Below, piece after piece: positions 20,338 to 30,071 of a DNA stretch of 64,000 bases. How positions within the stretch are numbered: position 1 is the stretch's first letter; each line of letters begins with the position of its first letter. The notes below the pieces were generated by a model. That model made no database searches. It was not told the DNA's origin and was given only the letters and a program-made list of their open reading frames with translations. The DNA comes from Paracoccaceae bacterium (GTDB taxonomy: Bacteria > Pseudomonadota > Alphaproteobacteria > Rhodobacterales > Rhodobacteraceae), in assembly GCA_014323795.1 (NCBI GenBank), contig JACONK010000037.1, positions 62,001-126,000 of the forward strand. Direction: 5' to 3'. The position numbers and the translations under genes were made by a program.

Positions 20338-21507
20338 TCAACCGCCTTCCCGGTTCCCCCGAAAATCACGCGGGATCAGCAGGTTCCGACGGGTCATGTT
20401 TGACAGATCCTTCTCACCGCAGAGTGCCATGGTGGTGTCGATCTCCTTGTGCAGAACCTCCAGTGCCTTGGTCACCCCGGCCTTCTCCAGGGCACCAAGA
20501 CCGTAGACGCAGGATCGGCCGATCATCACGCCCCTGGCCCCCATGGCCACAGTTTTCAGGATATCCTGGCCGGTGCGGATACCGCTGCCCATATAAACCT
20601 CGATTTGATCGCCCACCGCATCCACGATATCGGGCAACATCCGGATTGAACCGGGTGCCCCGTCAAGCTGTCGCCCGCCATGGTTGGATACCACCAGGGC
20701 ATCCGCACCGCTGTCGGCCGCACGGCGCGCATCTTCTGCATCCAGGACACCTTTCAGGATCAGCGGGCCATCCCAGCGGTCCCTGATCCGGGCAATGTCA
20801 TCCCGGTTGAGTGCGGGGTCAAACTGTTCCGCGGTCCAGGCACCCAGGTTCGACATATCCGACACGCCTTTGACAGGCCCTGTGATATTGCCGAAGCCGT
20901 GCCGCCTGGTTTGCAGCATTTCCAACCCTCAGCGCCATTTGGCGGCAAGGTTCAGCATTGTTGCAAACGTTAACTTCGGCGGGGCTGACAGGCCGTTTTT
21001 CAGATCCTTGTGCCGCTGCCCCATGATTTGCAGATCACAGGTTAATACCAAGGCGGAACACCCGGCTGCCTTGGCCCGGTCGATCAGCCGTCTGGTAAAG
21101 TCACGGTCCTTCATCACGTAAATCTGAAACCAAAAGGGGGTTGTCGTGTGAGCCGCGACATCCTCGATAGAACAGATTGACATCGTGGACAGCGTGAACG
21201 GGATGCCGAAAGCCTACGCCGCCTAGGCGGCCTTGATATCCCCATCCGCATTCTGCATGCCCAGCATGCCGACCGGGGCCAGGGCCACGGGCATGGTGCA
21301 GTCCTGCCCCAACATCGGCATGGCGGTGGAACGGCCGGTTATATCCACCGCCACTTTCTGACGCAAATGAACCCTGGAAAAGTCATCTGTGTTTTCGCGG
21401 AAGGTTTGCTCCGTCCAGGAACCGCTTTCAGCGTAATCGTAGAACATCCGCGGTACCCGGCGTTGGCAGATACGCTTCAGATCCGCGATTTCAGTTATGA
21501 CTGGCAT
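20338..21507 (-). pseudogene. lldD: FMN-dependent alpha-hydroxy-acid dehydrogenase (LldD-like) with three in-frame stops
   Basis: One frame: MPVITEIADLKRICQRRVPRMFYDYAESGSW...GDIKAA*AA*AFGIPFTLSTMSICSIEDVAA...LAAKWR*GLEMLQTRR...ADALVVSNHGGRQLDG...RDFRGNREGG*; stops at 21223-21225, 21214-21216 and 20929-20931. Confidence 0.85.
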
Positions 21508-21539
21508 GGTATGGCCCCCTTCAGGCCAACAAAATACCG

Positions 21540-21770
21540 TCCCGCCTGTCTGTCCGTATAAGAACCAGCCGGGAAGCCGGTTTCGGTCAGCAGTGAATGT
21601 TTCGCGTTTTCCGACGTGATGTCGTCCCGTATACCCCGGGTGATTATCGCGTCAAGGCCATTTTGCGTGATCAACAGGCTGGCATCGTATTCCCGCCAGG
21701 ACGGTGAGGGAACCATACCGGGCATTATGTATGGTCCCCGGTCAGGATATCATTGCCAGCCCCTGCCACA
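21540..21770 (-). pseudogene. remnant of an RTX-type C-terminal region
   Basis: AGAGNDILTGD in one minus frame, then WREYDASLLITQNGLDAIITRGIRDDITSENAKHSLL in another. Confidence 0.35.
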
Positions 21771-21970
21771 GACGATCCGGTCCGAACTGGTACGGCCGAC
21801 GGTATTCCGAATAAAAATACACGACCCCGTCCGCAACCCTTCAAGCCCTGCCGGGTAAAAACCAGGGCGGCGGCATCAGGGACAGTTTCCCGCAGGGCAC
21901 CGGTTTTTCAGGGTCCGCGGCAGTCCGGTTGCCGCGCAACCCCTTGCGGAACATGGCATGCGGGGCCGGA

Positions 21971-23197
21971 TTAATCCCCGGCTTCGGATTTTCCGCGGCG
22001 CAGCAAGCGGCTAATCACAAACGATGTTCGCGGCATATATTTATACCGCACCCGCTCAGTGGCTGCCGGACGAACGCCCATGCGCACAAAGCCGAAGATG
22101 ACGAGCAGCACATGGGCCGCGCTGATGAAGCTGAAAAGTGCCGCAGCCCCGCAGGCGGCGATCAGGGCCGACGCCACAAGGGGGGAGGCAATGGCACCCA
22201 GCCCGTAGTAAAACATCAGCGATGCGTTGACCTCCACCACCTGATCGGGCGGTGTGAAATCGTTGGCGTGGGCGGTAGAAACAGAAAAGATCGGCCATGT
22301 CGTCAGCCCGAAGGCAAAGATCAGGCCAAACACAGCCCCGGCTGCATTTCCCGCAGACACCAGCCCGGCGCAGACAAGGACAGAGGCCGCCGACAGACCT
22401 ATCAATACCCGGCGCCGGTCATAGCGGTCCGCAAGCCATCCGGCCGGAAACTGCGCCAACGCGCCGCCCACCAGCGCAATGGCCAGAAGGAACCCGATCT
22501 GGGGGGTGCCCAGCCCAATTTCAGCACCATAGATGGGCGATACCATGCGGAAACTGGCAGATGTCATGCCTGCGACCAGCACACCGGCCACGCCGAGCGG
22601 TGACACAATTGCCGTTCGGATCGGGTGCAGACGCGGGGCTTCCGGCGTTTCCGGCGGGCGTGCCTGCGTTAGCGCAAGGGGCAGCAGGCAAGCACAGCAG
22701 AGGATGGCAAGCAGGTTGTAGGACACGAAGGTCGCCGGTTCCAGAAAGCCGATCATCAGCTGGGCAACCGATGATGCGCCGATATCAACCACGCGGTAGG
22801 TGCCCATCACCCGCCCGCGGGAGGCGTTCGTCAGTTTGGCCTGCATCCAGGCCTCGATGATAGTATAGCACCCCGCCACGCACAGCCCGGTCATCACCCG
22901 CATGAATGCCCAGGCGGCAGGGTCCATCAGCATCGGGTGCGCAATGGCCCCGATGGCCCCGATGGCGGCAAAGGCCGCAAACCCGCGCGAATGCCCGACC
23001 GTGCCCAGCAACCGCGGTGCCCACCAGCAGCCTGCAAAAAATCCGAGAAAATGCGCAGAGCCGAGCAGACCGATCTGCATTTCCGAAAACCCGATTTGCA
23101 GGCCGGACAAGGCATCCAGTGGCGCAATAGCACCAGAGGAGAGCTGTAAAAAACTGATCGATAGAAAAAGAGCCGCAAATGAAATCAGAAGGCGCAT
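21971..23197 (-). CDS. MFS transporter
   Basis: 408 aa, about 12 TM; LPAGWLADRYDRRRVLIG-like MFS loop motif (FPAGWLADRYDRRR). Confidence 0.9.
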   Translation of the reverse strand: MRLLISFAALFLSISFLQLSSGAIAPLDALSGLQIGFSEMQIGLLGSAHFLGFFAGCWWAPRLLGTVGHSRGFAAFAAIGAIGAIAHPMLMDPAAWAFMRVMTGLCVAGCYTIIEAWMQAKLTNASRGRVMGTYRVVDIGASSVAQLMIGFLEPATFVSYNLLAILCCACLLPLALTQARPPETPEAPRLHPIRTAIVSPLGVAGVLVAGMTSASFRMVSPIYGAEIGLGTPQIGFLLAIALVGGALAQFPAGWLADRYDRRRVLIGLSAASVLVCAGLVSAGNAAGAVFGLIFAFGLTTWPIFSVSTAHANDFTPPDQVVEVNASLMFYYGLGAIASPLVASALIAACGAAALFSFISAAHVLLVIFGFVRMGVRPAATERVRYKYMPRTSFVISRLLRRGKSEAGD

Positions 23198-23480
23198 AAG
23201 GTGTGGTCCGCGGTAATTCGTTCACAGCCCGTATCAGGGATTTGTTCCGTCGCGATGGCTGTTTTTCGACCAATACGCGACGATTTTGGGCTTTACCGCA
23301 CCCTGCACATCAGAATCTGCCGCCGGCCTGCTCCGAAACCGCGGGAAACTGCCTTGCACCGGCGGTCCGTTCAGGGTTTAAGCGCACCCGATCCGACTGT
23401 TGGCGCAATCATGATTACAAGATCGGGGCGGGACAGCACAGGTCAGCAGCGGGCAAAAAGGCAAGGGGCGGGTCACGCCA

Positions 23481-23924
23481 TTACGGGCTCAGGCGCCGGG
23501 CCATGGCGTCAAGGATCGCGTTCGCAAACCCCGGCTCTTTGCCTTGCGGAAAGAAATCCTTTGTGATCTCGATGTATTCTGAAATCACCACTTTCCGCGG
23601 TGCCTCGCCGGTCAGCAGCTCTGCGCCTGCGGCGCGGAAGATGGCGCGCAGGGTCGGGTCAATACGGTCAATCGGCCAGCGGTCCACAAGGGCGTCGTCT
23701 GTGGCCTGGTCAATGCGGGCCTGGTGGTTCACAGCCTGTTTGATCAGCACCCTGAACAGGCCAATATGGCCTTCCACCCAGTCCCGGCCATCGTCCCGGG
23801 CACCGAATCGGTGGGTCAGAAATTCCGGCACAATGTCGTCGAGCGCACTGTCCGCGGCCTCCATCTGGAAAAGTGCCTGGACGGCGTAAAGCCGGGCCGC
23901 AGACTTGCGGTTTTCCCCGCTCAT
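23481..23924 (-). CDS. nusB: transcription antitermination factor NusB
   Basis: KSAARLYAVQALFQME...IDPTLRAIFRAAGAELLTGEAPRKVVISEYIEITKDFF. Confidence 0.95.
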   Translation of the reverse strand: MSGENRKSAARLYAVQALFQMEAADSALDDIVPEFLTHRFGARDDGRDWVEGHIGLFRVLIKQAVNHQARIDQATDDALVDRWPIDRIDPTLRAIFRAAGAELLTGEAPRKVVISEYIEITKDFFPQGKEPGFANAILDAMARRLSP

Positions 23925-24466
23925 GCCTGCCGGATGCCTGAGTCGGCGACCATGATGTGTTCAGATGCCGGCTTGAAGCCGATTCCTTTCGGGCCAGGAG
24001 CAAAGCGTTCTGACAGCGCGATCAGATGCAGTGCCGCCAGTGCTGCACCGCCGCCCCTGTTCTGGCCCGCCGGATCCGCACGAAGCTCTGCCTGTCGGCG
24101 GGTTTCCACGGTCAGGATGCCGTTTCCGATACAAACAGCGTCCAGGCCCATCAGGCTGATCGCCCGGCTTGAGTTGGTGCAGACCGTTTCATAGTGGGTT
24201 GTTTCTCCCCGAATCACGCAGCCAAGCGCAACAAACCCGTCGAATTTGCCGGAGCCGTGCCCGAGGCGGATGGCTGCAGGGATTTCCAGCGCACCGGGAA
24301 CCTCTGCTATCTCGAACGTGCCGCCTGCGGATTCGATAACCGCCTGCGCACCAGCGCACAGGCTGTCAGCAATGTCGCGGTAGAAGGCGGCTGCGACAAT
24401 CAGCAGGCGGGGGCCATTGTCGAACTTTGGTATTTCCGGCGTGTCGTGGTTCTCGCTACCGGCCAT
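23921..24466 (-). CDS. ribH: 6,7-dimethyl-8-ribityllumazine synthase
   Basis: LLIVAAAFYRDIADSLCAGA...EVPGALEIPAAIRLG...FDGFVALGCVIRGETTHYETVC. Confidence 0.95.
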   Translation of the reverse strand: MAGSENHDTPEIPKFDNGPRLLIVAAAFYRDIADSLCAGAQAVIESAGGTFEIAEVPGALEIPAAIRLGHGSGKFDGFVALGCVIRGETTHYETVCTNSSRAISLMGLDAVCIGNGILTVETRRQAELRADPAGQNRGGGAALAALHLIALSERFAPGPKGIGFKPASEHIMVADSGIRQA

Positions 24467-24469
24467 GGG

Positions 24470-25600
24470 TCAGCCTTTGGTGATTTTGCGGGTGCCTGTG
24501 ACGTTCAGGCCATAGGCCTCAAGCCCGATGATCTTGGGCAGGGGATTGTCGGTCAGTAGGATGAAGTCGCGCAAGCCAAGTGCCGACATAATCTGCGCAC
24601 CAAGCCCGGTATAGCGGAGCGTACCAGGTGTTCCGGCTTCTTCCGGTGTCAGCTTTGCCGCCACATCGCGGAAGAGGATCAGCACACCGCGGCCTTCTTC
24701 GTCTATGCGGGCCATTGCCTCGCGCAGCTCATTCGGGTTGCCCGGGCCAAGGCCAAGCACGTCTTCCATCGGAGCAAGCGCGTGCGTCCGTACCAATACG
24801 GGGTCGGATCCGGTGATGTCGCCCTTAATCATCACGACATGTTCGGCACCTTCTGACCGGTCTGCATAGATACGCATCTGCCAGTTGCCCCCGAAGGCGG
24901 AGGTCACATCGCGCCGGGCAATTTCTGTCACCAGATTGTCGTAGCGGCGACGATAGGCGATGAGATCGGAAATCGTGCCTATCTTCAACCCGTGGTGCCG
25001 GGCGAAGGCCACCAGGTCCGGCAGCCGCGCCATGGTGCCGTCGTCGTTCATAATCTCGCAAATCACGCCTGACGGGTCTTTGCCTGCCAGCCGGGCAACA
25101 TCCACCGCAGCTTCCGTGTGACCTGCGCGCACCAGCACACCGCCTTCCCGCGCCCGCAGCGGGAAAACGTGGCCCGGGGTCGCAATGTCCCGGGCACCGG
25201 ACCTGGGATCAATCGCCACTTTAATCGTTTGTGCCCGGTCGTGGGCGGAGATGCCGGTCGTCACCCCGTCGCGTGCCTCAATTGAAACGGTAAAGGCGGT
25301 TTCATGCCGCGAAGAGTTGGTTGTTGCCATCATCGGCAGACCCAGCGCATCCAGCCGGTCAGACTGCAGCGAAAGGCAGATCAGCCCGCGCCCATGGGTT
25401 GCCATGAAGTTGATCACCTTTGCGTCGGCACTTTCAGCCGGGATCACCAGGTCACCTTCGTTTTCGCGGTTCTCATGGTCGACCAGAATAAACATTTTTC
25501 CGGCCCTGGCGTCGGCAATGATCTCTTCAGTTGGCGAGATGAACCCCTTCCAGTCCTGTTCAACGGGTCCGGGTGCTGCAAAAGGGACAGGATCAGGCAT
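24470..25600 (-). CDS. ribB: 3,4-dihydroxy-2-butanone-4-phosphate synthase with degenerate GTP cyclohydrolase II-like C-domain
   Basis: MFILVDHENRENEGDLVIPAESADAKVINFMATHGRGLICLSL; C-domain lacks the GCHII zinc-Cys motif. Confidence 0.9.
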   Translation of the reverse strand: MPDPVPFAAPGPVEQDWKGFISPTEEIIADARAGKMFILVDHENRENEGDLVIPAESADAKVINFMATHGRGLICLSLQSDRLDALGLPMMATTNSSRHETAFTVSIEARDGVTTGISAHDRAQTIKVAIDPRSGARDIATPGHVFPLRAREGGVLVRAGHTEAAVDVARLAGKDPSGVICEIMNDDGTMARLPDLVAFARHHGLKIGTISDLIAYRRRYDNLVTEIARRDVTSAFGGNWQMRIYADRSEGAEHVVMIKGDITGSDPVLVRTHALAPMEDVLGLGPGNPNELREAMARIDEEGRGVLILFRDVAAKLTPEEAGTPGTLRYTGLGAQIMSALGLRDFILLTDNPLPKIIGLEAYGLNVTGTRKITKG

Positions 25601-26201
25601 CTTGCAATGTTTCTGCCAGGCGGGCGACATAACGGGCGATGGTGTCGATTTCCATGTTTATGGCGTCCCCTGCCTTCACGGTGCCCCAAGTCGTACAGGA
25701 CTTCGTATGCGGGATGAAATTGACGCCGAAGCCGGCCCCGTCTGCCTCATTGACTGTCAGCGACGTGCCGTTCAGTGCGACGGAACCTTTGGGTACCACA
25801 AGTCGGGCAAGGTCATCGGGTGCCCGGAAAGTGACGCGGGTGCTGCCGCCTTCTTGTTCAACGCCCACAACCTGTGCCAGACCATCCACATGGCCAGACA
25901 CGATGTGGCCACCCAGTTCATCACCCACGCGCAAGGCGCGTTCCAAGTTCACGCGGGTGCCGACAGACCAGCTGCCGATATTGGTTCTGGAGATGGATTC
26001 CGCCGAAATTTCCACGTCAAACCAGCCGGTTAACCCATCCAGACCCGTGTCAACCACTGTCAGACAGACACCCGAACAGGCAATTGATGCGCCCGGATCA
26101 ATCGGGCCCCGGTTCCGGCTGCAGGCGATGCGCACCCGCAGGTCGCCGCGCTGTTCCACGGCGGTTATCGTGCCGACATCCGTGATGATACCGGTGAACA
26201 T
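25593..26201 (-). CDS. ribE: riboflavin synthase alpha subunit
   Basis: MFTGIITDVGTITAVE...GASIACSGVCLTVVD...LGGHIVSGHVDG. Confidence 0.95.
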   Translation of the reverse strand: MFTGIITDVGTITAVEQRGDLRVRIACSRNRGPIDPGASIACSGVCLTVVDTGLDGLTGWFDVEISAESISRTNIGSWSVGTRVNLERALRVGDELGGHIVSGHVDGLAQVVGVEQEGGSTRVTFRAPDDLARLVVPKGSVALNGTSLTVNEADGAGFGVNFIPHTKSCTTWGTVKAGDAINMEIDTIARYVARLAETLQDA

Positions 26202-26212
26202 AAAACGGCCTC

Positions 26213-26228
26213 AATTTGCAAATTTGCA
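26213..26228. promoter_or_regulatory. AATTTGCA tandem octamer / 12-bp palindrome AATTTGCAAATT in the ribE 5' region
   Basis: 26213-26220 and 26221-26228 are identical octamers; 26213-26224 is self-complementary; 12-27 nt upstream of the ribE ATG. Confidence 0.35.
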
Positions 26229-26266
26229 CAAGACCTGACCTAGCCTTTGTGCGATTTACCCACAAG

Positions 26267-26296
26267 CCCAACTATAACGGACCCAACTATAACGGA
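26267..26296. repeat. perfect 15-bp tandem duplication CCCAACTATAACGGA
   Basis: Read directly; two adjacent identical copies upstream of ribE. Confidence 0.9.
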
Positions 26297-26758
26297 ATAG
26301 ACGAAATCCGCACCGGTCACCGGCAGGAGAACATCTTTGAAAACCCTGCCATTGAACAGCAAACCAGGCACGATATGCGAATTGTCCGGGGCAACCAGGT
26401 AAAAACAGTGCGCGGTCGGAAGCATACTCGCAACCAATTCAACGGGAAGCGAATTCCGCTTTGTCTGATCGGTACGAGACATCGCGACTGGCCCTTCCTT
26501 TCTGGCCTAATGGTTCTGCCGCGAACTGCAGGGACCGGGGCAAAATGCCCCGGAACAGATACGGCACAGGCGACTGACGGGCGACAGGGCAGGGCACCGA
26601 CATTGACAGACCAGTGCGGCATATCTTGCACACGGGATCTTGTGGCCCAGAACCTTTAGCCGACAACCCCGGCTACTGGAGGGTTAGCGTGAAGGGTCGT
26701 GAAACCGGCGAGCAGCGCGGATTTATATACCGGATCCTGCGGTTTTCCGGATAACGTC

Positions 26759-27331
26759 CTAGCGCGGGCTACGCTTTGCCAGGATACGCTGCAGGGTTCG
26801 CCGGTGCATGTTAAGTCTGCGGGCGGTTTCACTTACGTTGCGCCCACAAAGTTCAAACACACGCTGGATATGTTCCCGGCTTACACGGTTCGCGCTCATC
26901 GGGTTTTCCGGGGGCGGTGGCTTGTCACCGGGCATTGCCAAAAGCGCATGGGTCACATCGTTGGCATCCGCCGGTTTGGCCAGGTAATCCGTCGCGCCGA
27001 TTTTCACAGCGGCAACCGCTGTCGCGATCGCACCGTACCCCGTCAGAACCACGATTCGCGCGTCAGCGCGATTTTTGCGCAGCACCTCAACAACATCGAG
27101 CCCCATACCATCTTCCAGTCGAAGGTCAATGACAGCGTAAGCCGGGGGCGTGGCAGTGCAAAACGCACGGCCAGCGGCAACACTGTAAAGTGCTGTCGGC
27201 CTGAACCCGCGCTTTTCCATTGCGCGGGCGAGACGGTGACGGAATGGCTTGTCATCGTCCAGGATAAGCAGCGATTTGTCACTGCCAATTTCGCGAACCG
27301 GTGTGTCCAGTCACGGGTGCTTCTCTCGGAA
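26759..27331 (-). CDS. regA: ActR/PrrA/RegA-family response regulator
   Basis: KSLLILDDDKPFRHRLARAMEKRGF...AYAVIDLRLEDGMGLDVVEVLRKNRADARIVVLTGYGAIATAVAAVKIGATDYLAKPADANDVTHAL...NVSETARRLNMHRRTLQRILAKRSPR; start uncertain (see findings). Confidence 0.92.
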
Positions 27332-27368
27332 CTGATGAACACTCACCCAGGCCACGCATCAATGCGCG

Positions 27369-27977
27369 TCAAATCGGACCCTTTCCCACAAGGCAGGCGA
27401 TGCGTTCGGCGACCTGTTCCGGGCTTGCATCGCGTCTGAAAAATTCAACGAATCCGGCTTCATTCACCAGATAGGTGAAGGTGGAATGATCCACAAGATA
27501 GTCGGTGCCTGTCCCATTCTTTCTATAGTAGGCGCGATAGGCCTTTGCGGCGGCGGCGACCTGTTCAGCAGAACCGGTCAGGCCGATCATGTTTTCACCC
27601 AGGATCTCTACGAAATCGGCCATTGCCTCCGGTGTGTCCCGTTCCGGATCAATGGAGATAAAAACAGGTGTCACATCAAGCCCGCGATCTTTCAGCAGGT
27701 CTGCCGCTTCCAGATTGCGAACATTGTCAACGGGGCAAACATCCGGGCAATAAGTAAACCCGAAGTAGACAAGCGTCGGCCCGTCAATGACATCCTTGTC
27801 CGTAACCGTCGTGCCGGTATGGTCCACCAGCGTAAAAGGTCCGCCAATCGCTGCGGTATTCCCGGCGATTGCAGGTCTGCCGCAGGACTGTTCCGGTGCA
27901 AATGCGACAAAGGCACCTGCTGCGCCAAGGCCGAACACGACGACAGATACCGCTATATAGGCCAGGGTTCTGGACAT
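27369..27977 (-). CDS. senC: SCO1/SenC family protein
   Basis: GPTLVYFGFTYCPDVCPVDNVRNLEAADLL; CxxxC and conserved His; ATG at 27977. Confidence 0.93.
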   Translation of the reverse strand: MSRTLAYIAVSVVVFGLGAAGAFVAFAPEQSCGRPAIAGNTAAIGGPFTLVDHTGTTVTDKDVIDGPTLVYFGFTYCPDVCPVDNVRNLEAADLLKDRGLDVTPVFISIDPERDTPEAMADFVEILGENMIGLTGSAEQVAAAAKAYRAYYRKNGTGTDYLVDHSTFTYLVNEAGFVEFFRRDASPEQVAERIACLVGKGPI

Positions 27978-28062
27978 TGTAACATGCTCCCGGGAAAGTT
28001 GCGCATACCTGGACCGGGATATGCGCTTTCGGCGGCTTGACTTCAAGGCGGCAAGGGTTCAC

Positions 28063-29421
28063 ATGTCACAGGGATGCATGGCCGAAACCCTTTCATTGCC
28101 GCAGGATGCTGCACGCAGCGAATGGGTTCGTTTGCGAACATTAATCATGCTGCGGTGGCTTGCCATTCTTGGCCAGACTGTGGCGACTGTTATGTCCGCA
28201 CTGTGGCTCGGGCTGGAGCTTCAGGTCGGTCTGTGCGCCCTGGCGATCGGTGCATCGGTTATTTTAAACCTTGCCGCAACCTTCATGCTGCCGGAAAACA
28301 GGCGTCTGTCGCAGCGCGAAACGACGCTGACACCCTTGTTTGACCTGGGCCAGCTGGTGTTTCTCCTGTATCTCAACGGCGGGCTGAACAACCCGTTTGC
28401 CTTGCTGATACTTGCGCCGGTAACTATCTCTGCCACTGCATTGCGCATCAACGCATGGCTCTTGGTGGCAGGGGCCGGTCTTGTTTCGATTACCTTTCTG
28501 GCGGTATTCTGTATCCCGCTCCACACCGTTGAAGGGGAGGTTCTGGAACTCCCCCCGGTATATATCCTGGGCCACCGGGTAGCCCTGGTTATCGGTATCC
28601 TCTTTCTGAGTGTCTACGCCCGACGCGTCACGTCAGAAACATTTGCCATGAGCCAGGCACTTTCAGCCACGCAAATGACCCTGGCCCGCGAACATGAGCC
28701 GACGCTTCCGGGCGGCGTAGCGGCTGCAGCAGCCCATGAAACGGGCACCCCGCTTGCGACAATCAAACTGGTGGCAAGCGAACTGGCACAAGACCTGCCG
28801 GAAGGCAGTGATATGCGTGACGATGCCGTTTTGATCGGCGAACAGGCTGCTCGGCTGCGAGAAATCCTGCGCGACATGGGGCAGGCGGGCAAAGAAGACC
28901 TGCATCTGAAGATCGGGCCAATCACCGGTGTCGTTCAAGAAGCTGCCAAACCACATGAGAACCGCGGCAAAGACATCGTTTTTATGGTCAACAAATCCTG
29001 CGTTTTGCCCCCGCTTGCCGAAATCCCCCATGTGGCCAGAAATCCGGCACTGATCCACGGCCTGCGCAACCTGGTCCAGAACGGCGTGGATTTTGCCCGT
29101 ACCAGGATTTGTATTCACATTATTTGGACAGACGACGTGGTGCGCATCATAGTCGGCGACGACGGCCACGGCTTCCCCGGCGATCTGCTCGGCCGATTGG
29201 GGGATCCTTTCCTGTCCACACGGCAGTCACTGCAATCAGACAAATCGCGGCCGGAATGTGAAGGCATGGGCCTTGGCCTGTTTATTGCGAAAACGCTGTT
29301 GGAACGATCAGGGGCGGAGATGATATTCGCCAATACGGCCGCGAACATCAAAGATTCCAAAACCGCACAATACCTGTCCGTTATGCCTGACATGACCGGT
29401 GCCATCGTTATGCTGCGGTGA
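28063..29421 (+). CDS. regB: RegB/PrrB-type sensor histidine kinase
   Basis: Six-TM region with GGLNNPF quinone box; LPGGVAAAAAHETGTPLATIKLVASELA H-box; HATPase motifs. Confidence 0.92.
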   Translation: MSQGCMAETLSLPQDAARSEWVRLRTLIMLRWLAILGQTVATVMSALWLGLELQVGLCALAIGASVILNLAATFMLPENRRLSQRETTLTPLFDLGQLVFLLYLNGGLNNPFALLILAPVTISATALRINAWLLVAGAGLVSITFLAVFCIPLHTVEGEVLELPPVYILGHRVALVIGILFLSVYARRVTSETFAMSQALSATQMTLAREHEPTLPGGVAAAAAHETGTPLATIKLVASELAQDLPEGSDMRDDAVLIGEQAARLREILRDMGQAGKEDLHLKIGPITGVVQEAAKPHENRGKDIVFMVNKSCVLPPLAEIPHVARNPALIHGLRNLVQNGVDFARTRICIHIIWTDDVVRIIVGDDGHGFPGDLLGRLGDPFLSTRQSLQSDKSRPECEGMGLGLFIAKTLLERSGAEMIFANTAANIKDSKTAQYLSVMPDMTGAIVMLR

Positions 29422-29588
29422 AACCGTTTTGCCATAGAGGTGAATCGCGCTGCGCCCATGGGCACCAACCGGCGGATCATAATCTGACCAGGAGTATACG
29501 GCTCCGAATCCGGCAGGCGCGGGTTGACCCGAGACCCAGGGAGGATTGTTCATTGCGACCCGTTTGCGCACGGCATCGTCAAAAAACA

Positions 29589-30071
29589 ATGACATTTCAT
29601 CTGGCCACTGATGCATCAACCACGGGCTTCGGTGCGGTGCTGTCGATGTATCTGCACACAGGAGATACGGTCCTGCTGGAAGGTCCGGTCGGTGCCGGAA
29701 AAACTCATCTCTGCCGATCTGTTATTCAGGCGCGGCTGGCCCAATCCGGCATATCAGAGGATGTTCCGTCCCCCACATTCACGCTTCTTCAAACCTATGA
29801 CTCTGGCGGCGTAGAGATTTGGCACGCAGACCTTTATCGCCTCAACTCGGAGGAAGAGATTTTTGAGCTCGGACTGCCCGAGGCCTTTGATACCGCACTC
29901 TGCCTTATCGAATGGCCGGACAGACTGGCTGATATGGCACCCGTTTCGGCTCTTACACTGCGTTTGTCTGTAACCCCTGAGGACACGCGTAACCTGACGC
30001 TTGAATGGACAGACCCCCGGTGGGACAATGTAGCAACAGTACTGAAAGACGCGGGTCAGTGGCAGTGGTAA
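29589..30071 (+). CDS. tsaE: tRNA threonylcarbamoyladenosine biosynthesis ATPase TsaE
   Basis: TVLLEGPVGAGKTHLCRSVIQ...VPSPTFTLLQTYDSGGVEIWHADLYRL. Confidence 0.95.
   Translation: MTFHLATDASTTGFGAVLSMYLHTGDTVLLEGPVGAGKTHLCRSVIQARLAQSGISEDVPSPTFTLLQTYDSGGVEIWHADLYRLNSEEEIFELGLPEAFDTALCLIEWPDRLADMAPVSALTLRLSVTPEDTRNLTLEWTDPRWDNVATVLKDAGQWQW

Noticed and set aside
1342-20931. TGA at apparent Trp positions in two pseudogenes (RV*AE in the lysophospholipase, KWR*GLEM in lldD) as a hint of TGA=Trp recoding
   Set aside because: Many intact genes in the window end at TGA and use TGG for Trp, so the standard code applies; nonsense mutation is simpler.
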